59,952 nt of DNA from Shimazuella alba (GCF_009831235.1 NZ_WUUL01000018.1:1-59952); one strand, 5' to 3'; positions 42,563 to 52,407 are shown, numbered from the stretch's first letter. Notes: generated by a model from the letters alone, not told the origin. Made by a program: numbers and translations.

Positions 42563-43171
42563 ATGATAAGCATCTATGAGTTAAAACCAAAGTTTCAAAA
42601 CTTACTTCGACCTTTGGTACAGAAACTTGCAAAGATAGGAGTAACTGCAAATCAAGTTACGATATTTGCGATGTTATTATCCATTGCAACAGGACTTATT
42701 GTTTTTGCTTTTTCATCCAATCCACTCATCCTTGTTATCGTACCAATTGTCCTTTTTTTTCGTATGGCACTTAACGCCATTGATGGTATGTTGGCACGAG
42801 AACATAATATGAAATCATCGCTTGGCAACTTCTTAAACGAACTTGGTGATGTTATTTCCGATACTGCATTATACCTTCCTTTTGCTTACCTTGCTGGTAT
42901 CTTAGAACCTCTGATGCTGGCTGTCATCTTTTTAGCTATTCTCAGTGAAATGACTGGAGTCATGGGTGTGGTGATAGGAGCGAGTCGTCGTTATGATGGA
43001 CCCATGGGGAAAAGTGATCGTGCTTTTGTCTTTGGTGTGCTCGCTATTATTTTAGCTTGTGGGGTTTCTGCTGGTATGTGGACAAGCATTCTTTTGGTCG
43101 TCCTTATTTTATTGATGGTACTTAATATTATTTTTCGTATCACTCGTGCATTAAAGGAGGTTAAAAATTGA
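42563..43171 (+). CDS. CDP-alcohol phosphatidyltransferase (YnbA-like)
   Basis: The 202-residue membrane protein contains the CDP-alcohol signature D-G-x2-A-R-x8-G-x3-D-x3-D ('DGMLAREHNMKSSLGNFLNE' then 'LGDVISD'), so it joins a CDP-activated lipid to an alcohol headgroup. About five membrane segments are visible. It starts a four-gene operon with a CDP-diglyceride synthase-like gene, an arrangement like E. coli ynbABC. AAAAGAGGGGACTT precedes the ATG. The headgroup is unknown. Confidence 0.88.
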   Translation: MISIYELKPKFQNLLRPLVQKLAKIGVTANQVTIFAMLLSIATGLIVFAFSSNPLILVIVPIVLFFRMALNAIDGMLAREHNMKSSLGNFLNELGDVISDTALYLPFAYLAGILEPLMLAVIFLAILSEMTGVMGVVIGASRRYDGPMGKSDRAFVFGVLAIILACGVSAGMWTSILLVVLILLMVLNIIFRITRALKEVKN

Positions 43172-44103
43172 ACCACATTCCTCAAGGATTACTTACAGTT
43201 TTTATCGGAATATTTGTTGTACTTGTGATTGCTAGTATTATTACATTTGTTTTAACCAAATCAAAACCGGACAAGAATTTTCACGAATTGGTTCTCCGGA
43301 TTAAATCATGGTGGATCATGGCTATTCTCTTCTCCATCGCCATCCTGATAAATAGAAATATATCTATTTTATTTTTTGCCTTTCTAAGCTTTTTGGCTCT
43401 CAAAGAATACTTTACGCTTATTCCGACCAAACGAGCTCATCGGGCAGTGCTCTTTTTTGCCTATCTTTCTATTCCTGTGCAATTTTACTGGATTTATATG
43501 CAATGGTATGGCATGTTTATCATTTTTATCCCTGTCTATATGTTTCTTCTCATTCCGCTAGTTCTCATCTTTATTGGGGAGAACAAAGGATTTTTAAAAT
43601 CTGTCGGTTCTGTTCACTGGGGTATGATGATGATGCTTTTTGGACTGAGCCATATTTCATATTTGCTCGTGCTACCTCCTGAAAACGCTGTGGGAGCTGG
43701 CGGTGCAGGACTTATCTTATACCTAGTCGTGCTTACCCAAGGAAACGACGTCGCTCAGTACTTGTGGGGTAAATTGCTTGGGAAACATAAAGTAGTCCCG
43801 AAAGTAAGCCCAAATAAAACTTGGGAAGGATTAGTTGGCGGAGTGGCAACAACAGTTGGTCTCGCTTATTTATTAGCTCCATTTCTAACTCCCTTGAGCC
43901 CTCTTCACATTCTCTTTTCTGGGCTGATCATCGGTATTGGCGGATTTATTGGCGATGTAAACATATCTGCTTTGAAACGCGATATTGGAGTCAAAGACAG
44001 TGGGACAACCATCCCCGGGCATGGTGGAGTACTTGATCGAATCGATAGTCTCACCTTTACAGCCCCTATGTTTTTTCATTTTATCCGATATCTCTATTTC
44101 TAA
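43168..44103 (+). CDS. Phosphatidate cytidylyltransferase-like protein (CdsA/YnbB-like)
   Basis: The 311-residue protein has many membrane segments and the CDP-diglyceride synthase signature 'SALKRDIGVKDSGTTIPGHG' followed by 'GVLDRIDS', with 'SPNKTWEGLVGG' earlier. It would activate phosphatidate with CTP. It starts at TTG 43168 behind AAAGGAGGTTAAAAA and overlaps the previous gene by four bases. A housekeeping cdsA should exist elsewhere, so this may serve a special lipid. Confidence 0.9.
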   Translation: MNHIPQGLLTVFIGIFVVLVIASIITFVLTKSKPDKNFHELVLRIKSWWIMAILFSIAILINRNISILFFAFLSFLALKEYFTLIPTKRAHRAVLFFAYLSIPVQFYWIYMQWYGMFIIFIPVYMFLLIPLVLIFIGENKGFLKSVGSVHWGMMMMLFGLSHISYLLVLPPENAVGAGGAGLILYLVVLTQGNDVAQYLWGKLLGKHKVVPKVSPNKTWEGLVGGVATTVGLAYLLAPFLTPLSPLHILFSGLIIGIGGFIGDVNISALKRDIGVKDSGTTIPGHGGVLDRIDSLTFTAPMFFHFIRYLYF

Positions 44104-44162
44104 ATGAAAGGTGGGATAGGCAGTATTCCTTTTGATGTTATGTAACGGATGCTGCCTTCTTT

Positions 44163-44801
44163 ATGAATGCGATTCGTATTTTATTTTCCCTTCTTATTAT
44201 TCGCCCTTTAATACTGATCGTCATAGGAATCAGCGGAAGATATCGATTTCGTCTCCCAAAAAAAGGACCTGCCATTATTGTAGCTAACCACAATTCCCAT
44301 TTGGATACATTGGTACTGATGACCTTATTTCCTCTTACGTTGACAAATCGCATCCGTCCAGTTGCAGCTGCTGATTACTTTCTAAAAAACCGGTTTCTCG
44401 CATGGTTTTCTCTAAACATTATGCACATACTGCCGATTCAACGTAACGGTGCGAAGAAGATCGATGACTTGTTTGCAAATGTACATGAAGCATTAAAAAA
44501 TGGGGACATCGTGATTTTGTATCCCGAAGGAAGCCGAGGAGAACCGGAAAAACTGCAAAATTATAAAACTGGTATTTTTCATCTTGGTAGAGGATGCCCT
44601 GATGTTCCCATCTATCCTACTTTTATGCATGGACTTGGAAAAGCATTGCCAAAAGGAGATTTTCTTTTGGTTCCTTTTAACTGCAATGTGGTCGTCGGCG
44701 ATCCTTTTTATTGGAATCCACAAAAGAAAGAATTTATGAATGAACTCAATAAACGCATGACAGATTTAGCTGATGAGGGGGATTTTCCTCCATGGGAATA
44801 G
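44163..44801 (+). CDS. PlsC-like 1-acyl-glycerophosphate acyltransferase
   Basis: The 212-residue protein has block I 'ANHNSHLDT' (H-x4-D) and 'LYPEGSRGEPEKL' (block III), with an N-terminal hydrophobic segment. It esterifies lysophosphatidate or a similar acceptor. The ATG at 44163 has a weak ribosome site. It overlaps the next gene by ten bases. Codons are AT-rich, unlike the orphan PlsC at 35758. Confidence 0.85.
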   Translation: MNAIRILFSLLIIRPLILIVIGISGRYRFRLPKKGPAIIVANHNSHLDTLVLMTLFPLTLTNRIRPVAAADYFLKNRFLAWFSLNIMHILPIQRNGAKKIDDLFANVHEALKNGDIVILYPEGSRGEPEKLQNYKTGIFHLGRGCPDVPIYPTFMHGLGKALPKGDFLLVPFNCNVVVGDPFYWNPQKKEFMNELNKRMTDLADEGDFPPWE

Positions 44802-45331
44802 TAATTGCGAGTATACTTTGGGGATTTGCTGAGGCAACTCTCTTTTTTATCATACCAGATGTTTTACTCTCCGCAGTTGCCTTGCGTAGTGGAAAAAAAG
44901 CTTTCTATGCATGTTGCTATGCGTTACTTGGTGCATTAATTGGTGGTACCATTATGTACTTTTGGGGTGTAACCAATCCAGCGAGTAGTTACCAGATCGT
45001 AGAGAAAGTTCCTGCCATTGATCAAGCGATGATGCAAGAAGTAAAAACCAGCTTAGCTTCTGATGGACTCCTCTCAATGATATTAGGACCAGCAAAAGGA
45101 ATACCTTATAAGATTTATGCTATTACTGCTTCTGGGGTAGGTATATCCTACGCAGCATTTCTGCTCTCCAGTATTCCTGCTCGATTTGGCCGCTTTTTTC
45201 TTGTAACTCTTCTTTCTTGGGCGATCGGGAAATATGCATTACCCAAATGGAGTTGTAAAAGTAAATTTATCATCTGGGCTGCAGCTTGGCTGATCATTTA
45301 CACTCTCTATTTTTGGAACAATCCATCTTAG
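44792..45331 (+). CDS. Membrane protein, possibly VTT/DedA-like
   Basis: The 179-residue protein has four to five membrane segments ('LLGALIGGTIMYFWGV', 'GPAKGIPYKIYAITASGVGI', 'WAAAWLIIYTLYF') and a 'GPAKGIPYK' loop recalling VTT/DedA scramblase-like proteins, usually linked to lipid transfer. GAGGGGGATTTTCCTCC precedes the ATG. It ends the phospholipid operon, which suggests flipping or sensing of the lipid made by the upstream genes. Confidence 0.65.
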   Translation: MGIVIASILWGFAEATLFFIIPDVLLSAVALRSGKKAFYACCYALLGALIGGTIMYFWGVTNPASSYQIVEKVPAIDQAMMQEVKTSLASDGLLSMILGPAKGIPYKIYAITASGVGISYAAFLLSSIPARFGRFFLVTLLSWAIGKYALPKWSCKSKFIIWAAAWLIIYTLYFWNNPS

Positions 45332-45509
45332 ATAAAAGGGGCATCATGTCCCATCGAGGTATGAAAGATGAAAATCATTGATCATCGATTTGGTTCTTTC
45401 TTGCTTTCCAGATCCTACGATGGGCATGATCTTAGCTGGATGTTAAAGCTTTATATAATACTTCATGTATACCTCATCTTCATCTTCTTCTGCCCCTTCT
45501 ATTCAATTT

Positions 45510-45740
45510 TTATTTATAAGAGACTATAATTTCTGTTTCACCATCTATCGCAAAGCCCCCTAAATCTGCTGGTAGTATCACAAAATCTCCCTTTGCAAAA
45601 GAAGTAGTTTTCATGAACTGTATAAAGTGTTCCCTCGACCTTCTCCTATTCCGATTTATTCCCAAGAAAGTCGATCTACTGCTCGACGCAAATTCTGTTC
45701 TTCAGGAGTGAGGATATTCTTTGATGTAAATCATCTTGAA
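45510..45740 (-). pseudogene. Decayed mannose-6-phosphate isomerase C-terminus
   Basis: Minus-strand codons ending at TAA 45510-45512 read 'FMKTTSFAKGDFVILPADLG' followed by 'GFAIDGETEIIVSYK', the typical C-terminal beta end of class I phosphomannose isomerase (ManA). Further up, 'LTPEEQNLRRAVDRLSWE' appears in another frame, so the piece is short and frameshifted. No start is present. 45332-45509 holds nothing I can support. Confidence 0.5.
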
Positions 45741-45774
45741 TAGGTTGTTCGACTGTAGTGGTTTTATAAGGTGG

Positions 45775-47127
45775 CTATTTAATGCGTCTACCAAACAGAA
45801 AATAATAGAACACAAGAATACATACATGTACCCCAAAGAGAATCAGATAAATATTACTGTACACAAAACCATCTTGATAACGGTTTAATGGATTCCAAAG
45901 TGTAAACGAACCCAAATCAACCATTTTACTGTATATTGCTGCTGCTATACCGACAGAAATAAAATTCATCGTCGCTAGAAGTCCCATCCCTACTCCAGCA
46001 TCTTCTTTTAAAAGTGTACGAGATACTGCATTAGAAATGGCGATTATAATATAGGACTGACCAACATTACCAATGATTAGAAAGATTGAAATTACTAAAG
46101 ATGAGATTCCTACAAACGAAGAAAGGAGCAAGAAACAAATTAGTAAAAGTACTGATGCGATGTAAAAAAGATATGAATTCCCTTTCGTATCTGCGAGCTT
46201 GCCGCCTTTCAATCCAAGAAAAGCAGCAGTGATAGCAGCGGGAACCATCAAAAAGCCAATTAATCCAGATGCTAGTTTATTAACATCAGATAATAGAAGT
46301 GGACTGAGGAAATAGAGCGAATAACCGGTTCCGTTTACAAGAAAAGAAATGATTAGTCCCAACGTATAACGCTTATTCTTAAAAAGTTCAGGTCTAATAA
46401 ATGGTTCTGCTGAAAATCGGATTCGAATGACAAACAAATTCATCATGAGAAGCCCACAAAAGACATATAACCACCTTCCACTTGTGACACTTAACATCAA
46501 TAATGCCACTGTAGCCCCCAGTAATCCCCCTCCAATCCAATCAAATTTACCCATTTTCTGCTGTTCATCACCTAGGTATTTTCGATAAAACGGAACGGTA
46601 AACAAGAAAAGGAGGGGCAAGCAAAATAACCAGCGCCAATGAAAAACACTAACAATGAAAGCGGAGACTATAGGTCCCACTGCACTACCAAGCGCTATTC
46701 CGACAGATGCGATGCCTAATGCACGACCGCGTTTTTCTGGAGGAAAATAGCGAACTGGAATTAGCATCGATGTCGCTGGACTAACTGAAGCTCCTATAGC
46801 CTGAATAGAACGTCCAATCAGGATCATGGCATAGGTTTGGGCACTTAAACCAATGATTGAGCCAATAGCACATAAAAACAGCCCAAATGTTAGTAAATTT
46901 TTTAATTTATAAGTATCTGCTAGTTTCCCATACGTAACTGTTCCAATCGCAAAAATCAGTATATATATGGAAGTTATCCAACTAACTTGGGAAGTGGTTA
47001 GACTGAACTCTTCACTAATTTTGGGAAGGACGATGTTGAACATCGTTGCACTAACCATAGAGATAATGAGTGTGAACATAAGAGTAATAATTAACTTATC
47101 ACTCTTATGTTTGGGTAAAATGTCCAT
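45775..47127 (-). CDS. MFS drug exporter, DHA2 family (Tet(L)-like)
   Basis: The 450-residue protein has about fourteen membrane segments, with 'TMFNIVLPKISEEFSLTTSQ' and 'VSWITSIYILIFAIGTVTYG' as in the 14-TM tetracycline/multidrug exporters, then 'GRSIQAIGASVSPATSMLIP' and 'GKLADTYKLKNLLTFG'. It should expel a drug by proton antiport. AGAGGATTAGA sets the ATG at 47127; an upstream ATG at 47178 with its own weak site would add 17 residues. It is divergent from a LysR gene, probably its regulator. Confidence 0.85.
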   Translation of the reverse strand: MDILPKHKSDKLIITLMFTLIISMVSATMFNIVLPKISEEFSLTTSQVSWITSIYILIFAIGTVTYGKLADTYKLKNLLTFGLFLCAIGSIIGLSAQTYAMILIGRSIQAIGASVSPATSMLIPVRYFPPEKRGRALGIASVGIALGSAVGPIVSAFIVSVFHWRWLFCLPLLFLFTVPFYRKYLGDEQQKMGKFDWIGGGLLGATVALLMLSVTSGRWLYVFCGLLMMNLFVIRIRFSAEPFIRPELFKNKRYTLGLIISFLVNGTGYSLYFLSPLLLSDVNKLASGLIGFLMVPAAITAAFLGLKGGKLADTKGNSYLFYIASVLLLICFLLLSSFVGISSLVISIFLIIGNVGQSYIIIAISNAVSRTLLKEDAGVGMGLLATMNFISVGIAAAIYSKMVDLGSFTLWNPLNRYQDGFVYSNIYLILFGVHVCILVFYYFLFGRRIK

Positions 47128-47286
47128 TCTAATCCTCTTTTCATATATGAGATTGGATATCTTTTCAAGTACTCTCATTACTTGTCCTACTTGTAATGTT
47201 TATTTTATAATCCTAATTAGATAATAAAAAATATATATTTATATATAAACTTATAATGTTGAACATATGAAAAGAGGGGTGGAACA

Positions 47287-48171
47287 ATGGAGCTGTTGCA
47301 ATTACATTATTTTCGTACAGTAGCACAGTTAGAACATATGACAAAAGCAGCAGAAGAGCTTCATATCGCGCAACCCGCTCTAAGCCAGTCCATCTCACGA
47401 TTGGAGAAGGATTTAGGTGTTCCTTTATTTGATCGCAAGGGGAGGCAAATTAAGCTCAATTCTTATGGGAAAATATTCTTACAGAAAGCAGAAACAGCTC
47501 TGAAAGTTCTGGAGGAAGGTCAGAGGGAACTGTCTGATCGGGCTGGGATGGAGTATACAAGTATTTATATCGTGGCATCTGCTATTGATCGTCTATCTGG
47601 GGCTCTGAAAAAATTTCTTTCTATGCACCCAAAGATAAACTTCCGTATTACTCAAGCTTCTATGGACAATATGGCTCAACTAATTGAAGATCCAGAAGTG
47701 GATTTCTGTTTCACCGCAGTTCCAATCGTAAGACCAGGAGTTTTTACCATTCCTGTATTAAAGGAAGAGATTTTCCTGGGTGTTCCTCCCGGACATCGAT
47801 TTGCTAATCGAAGTAAAATCTCTCTAAGTGAAGCAGCAAATGAGCCATTCATCAACTATAGAAAAGGATATCCGTTTCGAATAATGAACGATACTCTTTG
47901 TTATGAGGCTGGTTTCTCACCAAATGTAGTCTGTGAAGCTGATGATCCTGGATCTATCGCTAGCCTTGTCCGAGCAGGCCTTGGAGTTGCGTTTGTTGGT
48001 TCATGTAAAATTGACGATGACCTAACTAAACTAAGAATCAATGAACCTGCTTGTCATCGGATTTACGAGCTTGTTTGGTTAAAAGATCGTTATTTATCAC
48101 TTGCTGCGCGCAATTTTCGAGATTTTCTTGTAGCGTATTTCTTGGAGCTACAGACAGGGGTAAAAAAATAA
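47287..48171 (+). CDS. LysR-family transcriptional regulator
   Basis: The 294-residue protein has the LysR helix-turn-helix ('TVAQLEHMTKAAEELHIAQP' then 'ALSQSISRLEKDLGVPLF') and a periplasmic-binding-like effector domain ('IASLVRAGLGVAFVGSCKID'). GAGGGGTGGAACA precedes the ATG. It is divergent from the Tet(L)-like exporter with 159 bases between starts, the usual arrangement for control of that exporter. Confidence 0.9.
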   Translation: MELLQLHYFRTVAQLEHMTKAAEELHIAQPALSQSISRLEKDLGVPLFDRKGRQIKLNSYGKIFLQKAETALKVLEEGQRELSDRAGMEYTSIYIVASAIDRLSGALKKFLSMHPKINFRITQASMDNMAQLIEDPEVDFCFTAVPIVRPGVFTIPVLKEEIFLGVPPGHRFANRSKISLSEAANEPFINYRKGYPFRIMNDTLCYEAGFSPNVVCEADDPGSIASLVRAGLGVAFVGSCKIDDDLTKLRINEPACHRIYELVWLKDRYLSLAARNFRDFLVAYFLELQTGVKK

Positions 48172-48227
48172 CATACCAAATGCATAACATTAGGAACCTA
48201 TTTTACAGATAAATCCCGGGGTGAGGG

Positions 48228-48877
48228 GTGATTGTGATCGCGACCGTACCCATTTCTGACTATAGAACTAAAATCACCAACCGATTCCTTAACGTACAAA
48301 GTAGTCGGTTGTTTTATGTAAAAAATATCCAAGCGTACAATCCTACCGAACTAGAACAGTTAGTTAAAGCGATCGAATTTGTAAGGAGAACAAGCAAATA
48401 TCGAGGACACGATCTGGTGACCTTATGTGTCTAATTAAGTCATAACTTAGCAAGTACTTCTCTGACTCAGTTATACAGTGAGTTGGAAGTTGCAACAGGG
48501 ATCAGTATGAGTGCAGATGGATTAAATCAACGTTTGAACGAACACGCTATAACCTTTCTTCAGCAAGTTGTTTGCTCGTCTACTATAAGCAGGAGTCTGT
48601 TCAGTCGAGTACCATACCAAGTGAGTATCGCGATCATTTCTTACGAATTTGAATTCTCGATTCAACTACGTTTCAAGTTTAAGAATTTTTGGGAATGTTA
48701 TCCATATATAGGAAAATTCAGGCATACTGTTGGGGTAAAAATCCAACTGAATATGACTTACATAGCAGACAGTTTTTGAATCTGGATGTTGAAGCTAGAA
48801 AAAAGAACGACAAAACCTTTGGTACTACTTCCTTATCCACGCTACGACCCGATATAGAGTCATGTTATAGAGTTTAA
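48228..48877 (+). pseudogene. Dead IS4-family transposase
   Basis: Pieces in shifting frames read like an IS4-type transposase: 'FVRRTSKYRGHDLVTLCV', stop, 'LSHNLASTSLTQLYSELEVA', 'TGISMSADGLNQRLNEHAIT' then 'FLQQV', later 'EYRDHFLRI' stop 'ILDSTTFQV', and '[20 protein letters not shown]'. An in-frame TAA lies at 48432-48434 and at least two frameshifts follow. The C-terminal catalytic part is missing. Terminal inverted repeats were not identified. Confidence 0.75.
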
Positions 48878-49240
48878 AGCAGAATTAGCAAACCCGCTTA
48901 TCTCATCACGATTAAATATCGAAAATGGCAGTCCTGTCTATAAAATCATTCGGCTTCGTTCTGTAGAAGGGAAACCATATGTAATAGAAAAAACATATAT
49001 GCCCTGCTTCTGTTGGATGAATCTGTACTCTATACCTCTATCTACAAGTATATGGAGATACAATTACAGTTAACAATTAAAAGTGCACATAAAATCATTC
49101 GAACTGCAAAGCCAAATGACATGGATAAAAAATATCTACACTTTGAAGAAACTGATCCTGTACTAGAAGTTGACCAGATCGCTTTCCTTGATAATGGAAC
49201 GATCTTTGAGTACTCTTTCTCAAGGCATCCATTTTACTAA
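48878..49240 (+). pseudogene. UTRA-domain fragment of a GntR-family regulator
   Basis: The sequence reads '[20 protein letters not shown]' and 'PVYKIIRLRSVEGKPYVIEK' in one frame, then 'LLDESVLYTSIYKYMEIQLQ' and 'FLDNGTIFEYSFSRHPFY' in another. This is the effector (UTRA) domain of a TreR/YydK-like GntR regulator, with one frameshift near 49005. The DNA-binding part is missing, replaced by the IS4 remnant to its left. Confidence 0.7.
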
Positions 49241-49299
49241 TTTGAATTCCATTTGTTTTCTGTACAAAAATAAAATTCGTTCCTACGACTACAAATAAA

Positions 49300-49329
49300 A
49301 CACAACCAGCTTTACTAAACTGGTTGTGT
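49300..49329 (-). terminator. Terminator of the Mn/Zn importer operon
   Basis: ACACAACCAG (49300-49309) pairs with CTGGTTGTGT (49320-49329) and is followed by TTTTATTTG on the minus strand, just past the stop at 49345. Confidence 0.8.
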
Positions 49330-49344
49330 TTTATTTCTTGTGTT

Positions 49345-50295
49345 TTATTTCTTTTTTGCCTCTTGCTCCAAACCTTTCAAAATAGTGTCGATGTTCCACT
49401 TCATCATTTTCAAATAAGTATCTCCATCAGTCCCTATATTTCCGAGCGAATCTGTAAAAATAGTACCAGCAATCGGAACTTTCGTTTCTTTGGATACTGT
49501 TTCCATACTGCGTTTATCTACACTGGTTTCCACAAATAACGCTGGAATTTTATTCGTTTGGATCAAGTCAACAACATGTCGAATTTGATCTGGAGTCCCT
49601 TGGTTTTCTGAGTTTATTTCCCAAATGTATCCCGTTTTGATCGCATAGGCTTTCCCAAAATATTTAAAAGCACCTTCGCTAGAGATTAAAAATCGCTTTT
49701 CTGCTGGGATCTGTTTAACCCTTTCGACTGTATAATCATGAAGTTTCTGGAGTTCCTTGATGTAATTTGCTGCGTTTTGTGTATAATAAGCTTTATTTGC
49801 TGGATCTTCTTTGATCAATGCCTTTTTGATATTTTCCACATACTTTATGCCATTGTTGATATCCAACCAAGCATGCGGATCTGGCTCTTTCTCTAATCCT
49901 TTTGTTTCTAAATAAATCGGCTCTACACCTTCGCTTACCTGATAAACAGGAGCATCTTCTCCTGATTTATCAGCGGTTTCCAAGAGCTTTTTAAACCATG
50001 AGTTACCTTCTTCCAAGTTTAATCCATTGTAAAAGACTACATTCGCGTCGGCCATTTTCATTACATCTTTTGGCAGCGGATCATATTCATGAGGATTTGC
50101 ACCGATCGGGACAAGACTATGAATTTCCACCTTATCCCCGCCTACTTGTTTCACCATGTCATAAATAATGGAGTATGTGGTGGCCACTTTTAATTTGCCG
50201 CTTTCGTCTTTTGTTCCATTTACATTACTGGTACATGCTGTTAGTGCAAATACACACATACTGAGCAAAATAAACCAAATTGTTTTTCGTTTCAT
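49345..50295 (-). CDS. Mn/Zn-binding lipoprotein (TroA/MntA-like)
   Basis: The 316-residue protein has a lipoprotein signal ending 'FALTACTSN' and cluster-9 ligand segments 'PIGANPHEYDPLP' (His), 'PDPHAWLDINNG' (His), a Glu in 'SSEGAFKYFG', and a late Asp in 'GTIFTDSLGN'. It captures manganese or zinc. GGGGGATAAAC sets the ATG at 50295; seven upstream residues are rejected. Without a His-rich loop, manganese is slightly favoured over zinc. Confidence 0.9.
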   Translation of the reverse strand: MKRKTIWFILLSMCVFALTACTSNVNGTKDESGKLKVATTYSIIYDMVKQVGGDKVEIHSLVPIGANPHEYDPLPKDVMKMADANVVFYNGLNLEEGNSWFKKLLETADKSGEDAPVYQVSEGVEPIYLETKGLEKEPDPHAWLDINNGIKYVENIKKALIKEDPANKAYYTQNAANYIKELQKLHDYTVERVKQIPAEKRFLISSEGAFKYFGKAYAIKTGYIWEINSENQGTPDQIRHVVDLIQTNKIPALFVETSVDKRSMETVSKETKVPIAGTIFTDSLGNIGTDGDTYLKMMKWNIDTILKGLEQEAKKK

Positions 50296-50312
50296 GTTTA
50301 TCCCCCAATGCA

Positions 50313-51179
50313 TCAAGAAAGATTTGTTCTGTTTTTACGAATTTTTATAGCCTTCCAAATTAATCCCTGTGAAGGAGAGAAAAAGAAAGCTATTCCGAAC
50401 AAGAACGCAGAAACCAAAACAATCGTCGCCCCTGATGCAAGATTGTAGGAGAAGCTAAAATATAATCCGACTATAGCTGAAACCACCCCAATACCTGCTG
50501 CCAAATAAATCATGATCCATAGACGATTGGTTAATAGGTATGCGGTAGCCGCTGGTGTGATAAGCATGGCAACGACCAAAATTATCCCTACTGTCTGAAG
50601 CGAAGCTACTGTTACCATAGTAAGAAGAATCATTAATCCATAATGAATAATCTTGTTTGGCAGACCATAACTTTGTGCCATGATCGGATCAAACGTTGAA
50701 ACAAGTAGCTCTTTGTAAAACAGATAAACAAGACCAATAATGACGATCCCAATCACCAGTGTCATCCACATATCCGAAGACCGAACAGACAATACATTTC
50801 CAAATAAAATATGGTACAAGTCCGCACTGCTTTTCATAAATGTGATGAGTATAATTCCAACAGCAAATACAGATGTAAACATGATCCCAATCGCCATATC
50901 GTGTTTAATACGGCTGTTTTGACTGACAAATCCGATCCCAATCGCAGTGATGACCCCTGTTACTACTGCACCGATAAAATAATTGAGCCCAATCATGTAT
51001 GAGAGCGCAACACCAGGTAAAACTGCATGGGAAATTGCATCGCCCATCAGTGCCATCCCACGCAAAATAATGAAACATCCCATCACACCACAAATAACTC
51101 CTACCATGATGGAAGTAAATAACGCTTTTTGTAGAAAACCGTATGTCATGAGTGCATGAACAAACTCTGTTATCTTCAT
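50313..51179 (-). CDS. Mn/Zn ABC transporter permease
   Basis: The 288-residue protein has eight or nine membrane segments and the family motif 'GMALMGDAISHAVLPGVALS' with 'AMLITPAATAYLLTNRLW'. It is the ZnuB/MntC-type channel. It overlaps the ATPase gene by four bases and precedes the binding-protein gene by 17 bases, in psaBCA-like order (ATPase, permease, binding protein). Confidence 0.92.
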   Translation of the reverse strand: MKITEFVHALMTYGFLQKALFTSIMVGVICGVMGCFIILRGMALMGDAISHAVLPGVALSYMIGLNYFIGAVVTGVITAIGIGFVSQNSRIKHDMAIGIMFTSVFAVGIILITFMKSSADLYHILFGNVLSVRSSDMWMTLVIGIVIIGLVYLFYKELLVSTFDPIMAQSYGLPNKIIHYGLMILLTMVTVASLQTVGIILVVAMLITPAATAYLLTNRLWIMIYLAAGIGVVSAIVGLYFSFSYNLASGATIVLVSAFLFGIAFFFSPSQGLIWKAIKIRKNRTNLS

Positions 51180-51925
51180 GAGGATTGCACCTCCCCGAAA
51201 CGGTTTAAAAATAGGTGATGATTCATATAAGCTTTGGAAATAACAGCAGGTTCTAATACTTTTTGAACTTCCCCATATTGGATTAAACTTTTTTTCAGTA
51301 AAATCAACTCATCAAAATAAAATTCAGCTTTACTCAAATCATGGTGTACCACCAGAATCGTTTTGCCTTCTGTTCGTAATTCTTGAAGAATAAGCATAAT
51401 CATTTCCTCACTTGTTGCATCAATCCCAACAAAAGGTTCATCTAGAAAGAAAACTTCTGCTTTTTGTGCTAACGCTCGAGCTAAAAACACCCGCTGCTGC
51501 TGTCCTCCTGAAAGCTCCCCGATTTGCCTATTTTTAAATTCTTCCATGCCAACCTTCTTTAGACACTCCAATGCCCAATCCCGTTGTTCTTTTTTTGGTC
51601 TTTTCATCATCCCCAAAGCTGGATACGTACCGATTACCACCACATCTAGCACCGTGATCGGAAAATCCCAATCGATATCACTTCTTTGAGGAACATATGC
51701 AACAAGCTTTCTAGCATCATCAACATCTTTTCCAAGAATGCGGACATGCCCTTTATCATTTGGTATTAAATCCAACATCGCTTTTAATAAAGTGGACTTC
51801 CCTGCCCCATTTGGTCCAATAATTCCAACGATCTTTCCTTTTTCGATGCTGAAGGATACATTCTCAACCACTATGTCTCCTTGATAGGAAACATATAACT
51901 CCTTTACTTCTAAGGCTTCATTCAT
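51176..51925 (-). CDS. Mn/Zn ABC transporter ATP-binding protein
   Basis: The 249-residue protein has Walker A 'GPNGAGKST', signature 'LSGGQQQR' and Walker B 'VFFLDEPFVGID'. 'VPQRSDIDWDFP' is typical of MntB/ZnuC-type ATPases. GAGGGGAG sets the ATG at 51925; a GTG at 51946 lies at the start of the ribosome site. It powers the permease at 50313. Confidence 0.92.
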   Translation of the reverse strand: MNEALEVKELYVSYQGDIVVENVSFSIEKGKIVGIIGPNGAGKSTLLKAMLDLIPNDKGHVRILGKDVDDARKLVAYVPQRSDIDWDFPITVLDVVVIGTYPALGMMKRPKKEQRDWALECLKKVGMEEFKNRQIGELSGGQQQRVFLARALAQKAEVFFLDEPFVGIDATSEEMIMLILQELRTEGKTILVVHHDLSKAEFYFDELILLKKSLIQYGEVQKVLEPAVISKAYMNHHLFLNRFGEVQSS

Positions 51926-51971
51926 TGTTTTGTTTTCTCCCCTCACATCTTTTTCCTTTAATTAACGATTT

Positions 51972-51984
51972 TTGCTATAGGCAA
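51972..51984. promoter_or_regulatory. Possible MntR/Zur-type operator
   Basis: On the minus strand TTGCCTATAGCAA forms a TTGC/GCAA inverted repeat 47 bases before the ATPase start. It resembles metal-responsive operators, but the match is approximate. Confidence 0.35.
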
Positions 51985-52407
51985 CTTTTTGGATAAAAAA
52001 ATGTATCTGTAACTAGTGTATGATAGCTTCTATTTTTGGATTCTTCTTTTTACTTAAGGAAATAAAGTTTCCCATAGTCAAATTATATAGCTTCTATTGT
52101 ATGCTGTAAATGTTTTTTTCTCTTTTCCAATGATAATAACGGTTCTTATTCTACAAGTTGAACAACCATCAATGGTTGCCACTTTGAGATTTGAATTTAG
52201 TTATATTAATAAGGAATATTCTGAAATCAATGAGTTATTTCTATCTTTTTCTATAGTAGACTACTTTGAATTCACTCAGAAATTGACCCTTAGCATGCCA
52301 GAATCATGCTGGCTACACATCAATAAAAGTCGTTACTTTGGTATTTCAGAAGATATAGAATAAGGCATTTTTTTATGTCATAATAGAAGCAAATTGAGAT
52401 GAATTCC

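Noticed and set aside
52097-52363. 88-codon plus-strand frame
   Set aside because: No ribosome site; it may be a gene fragment, but no family pattern is seen.
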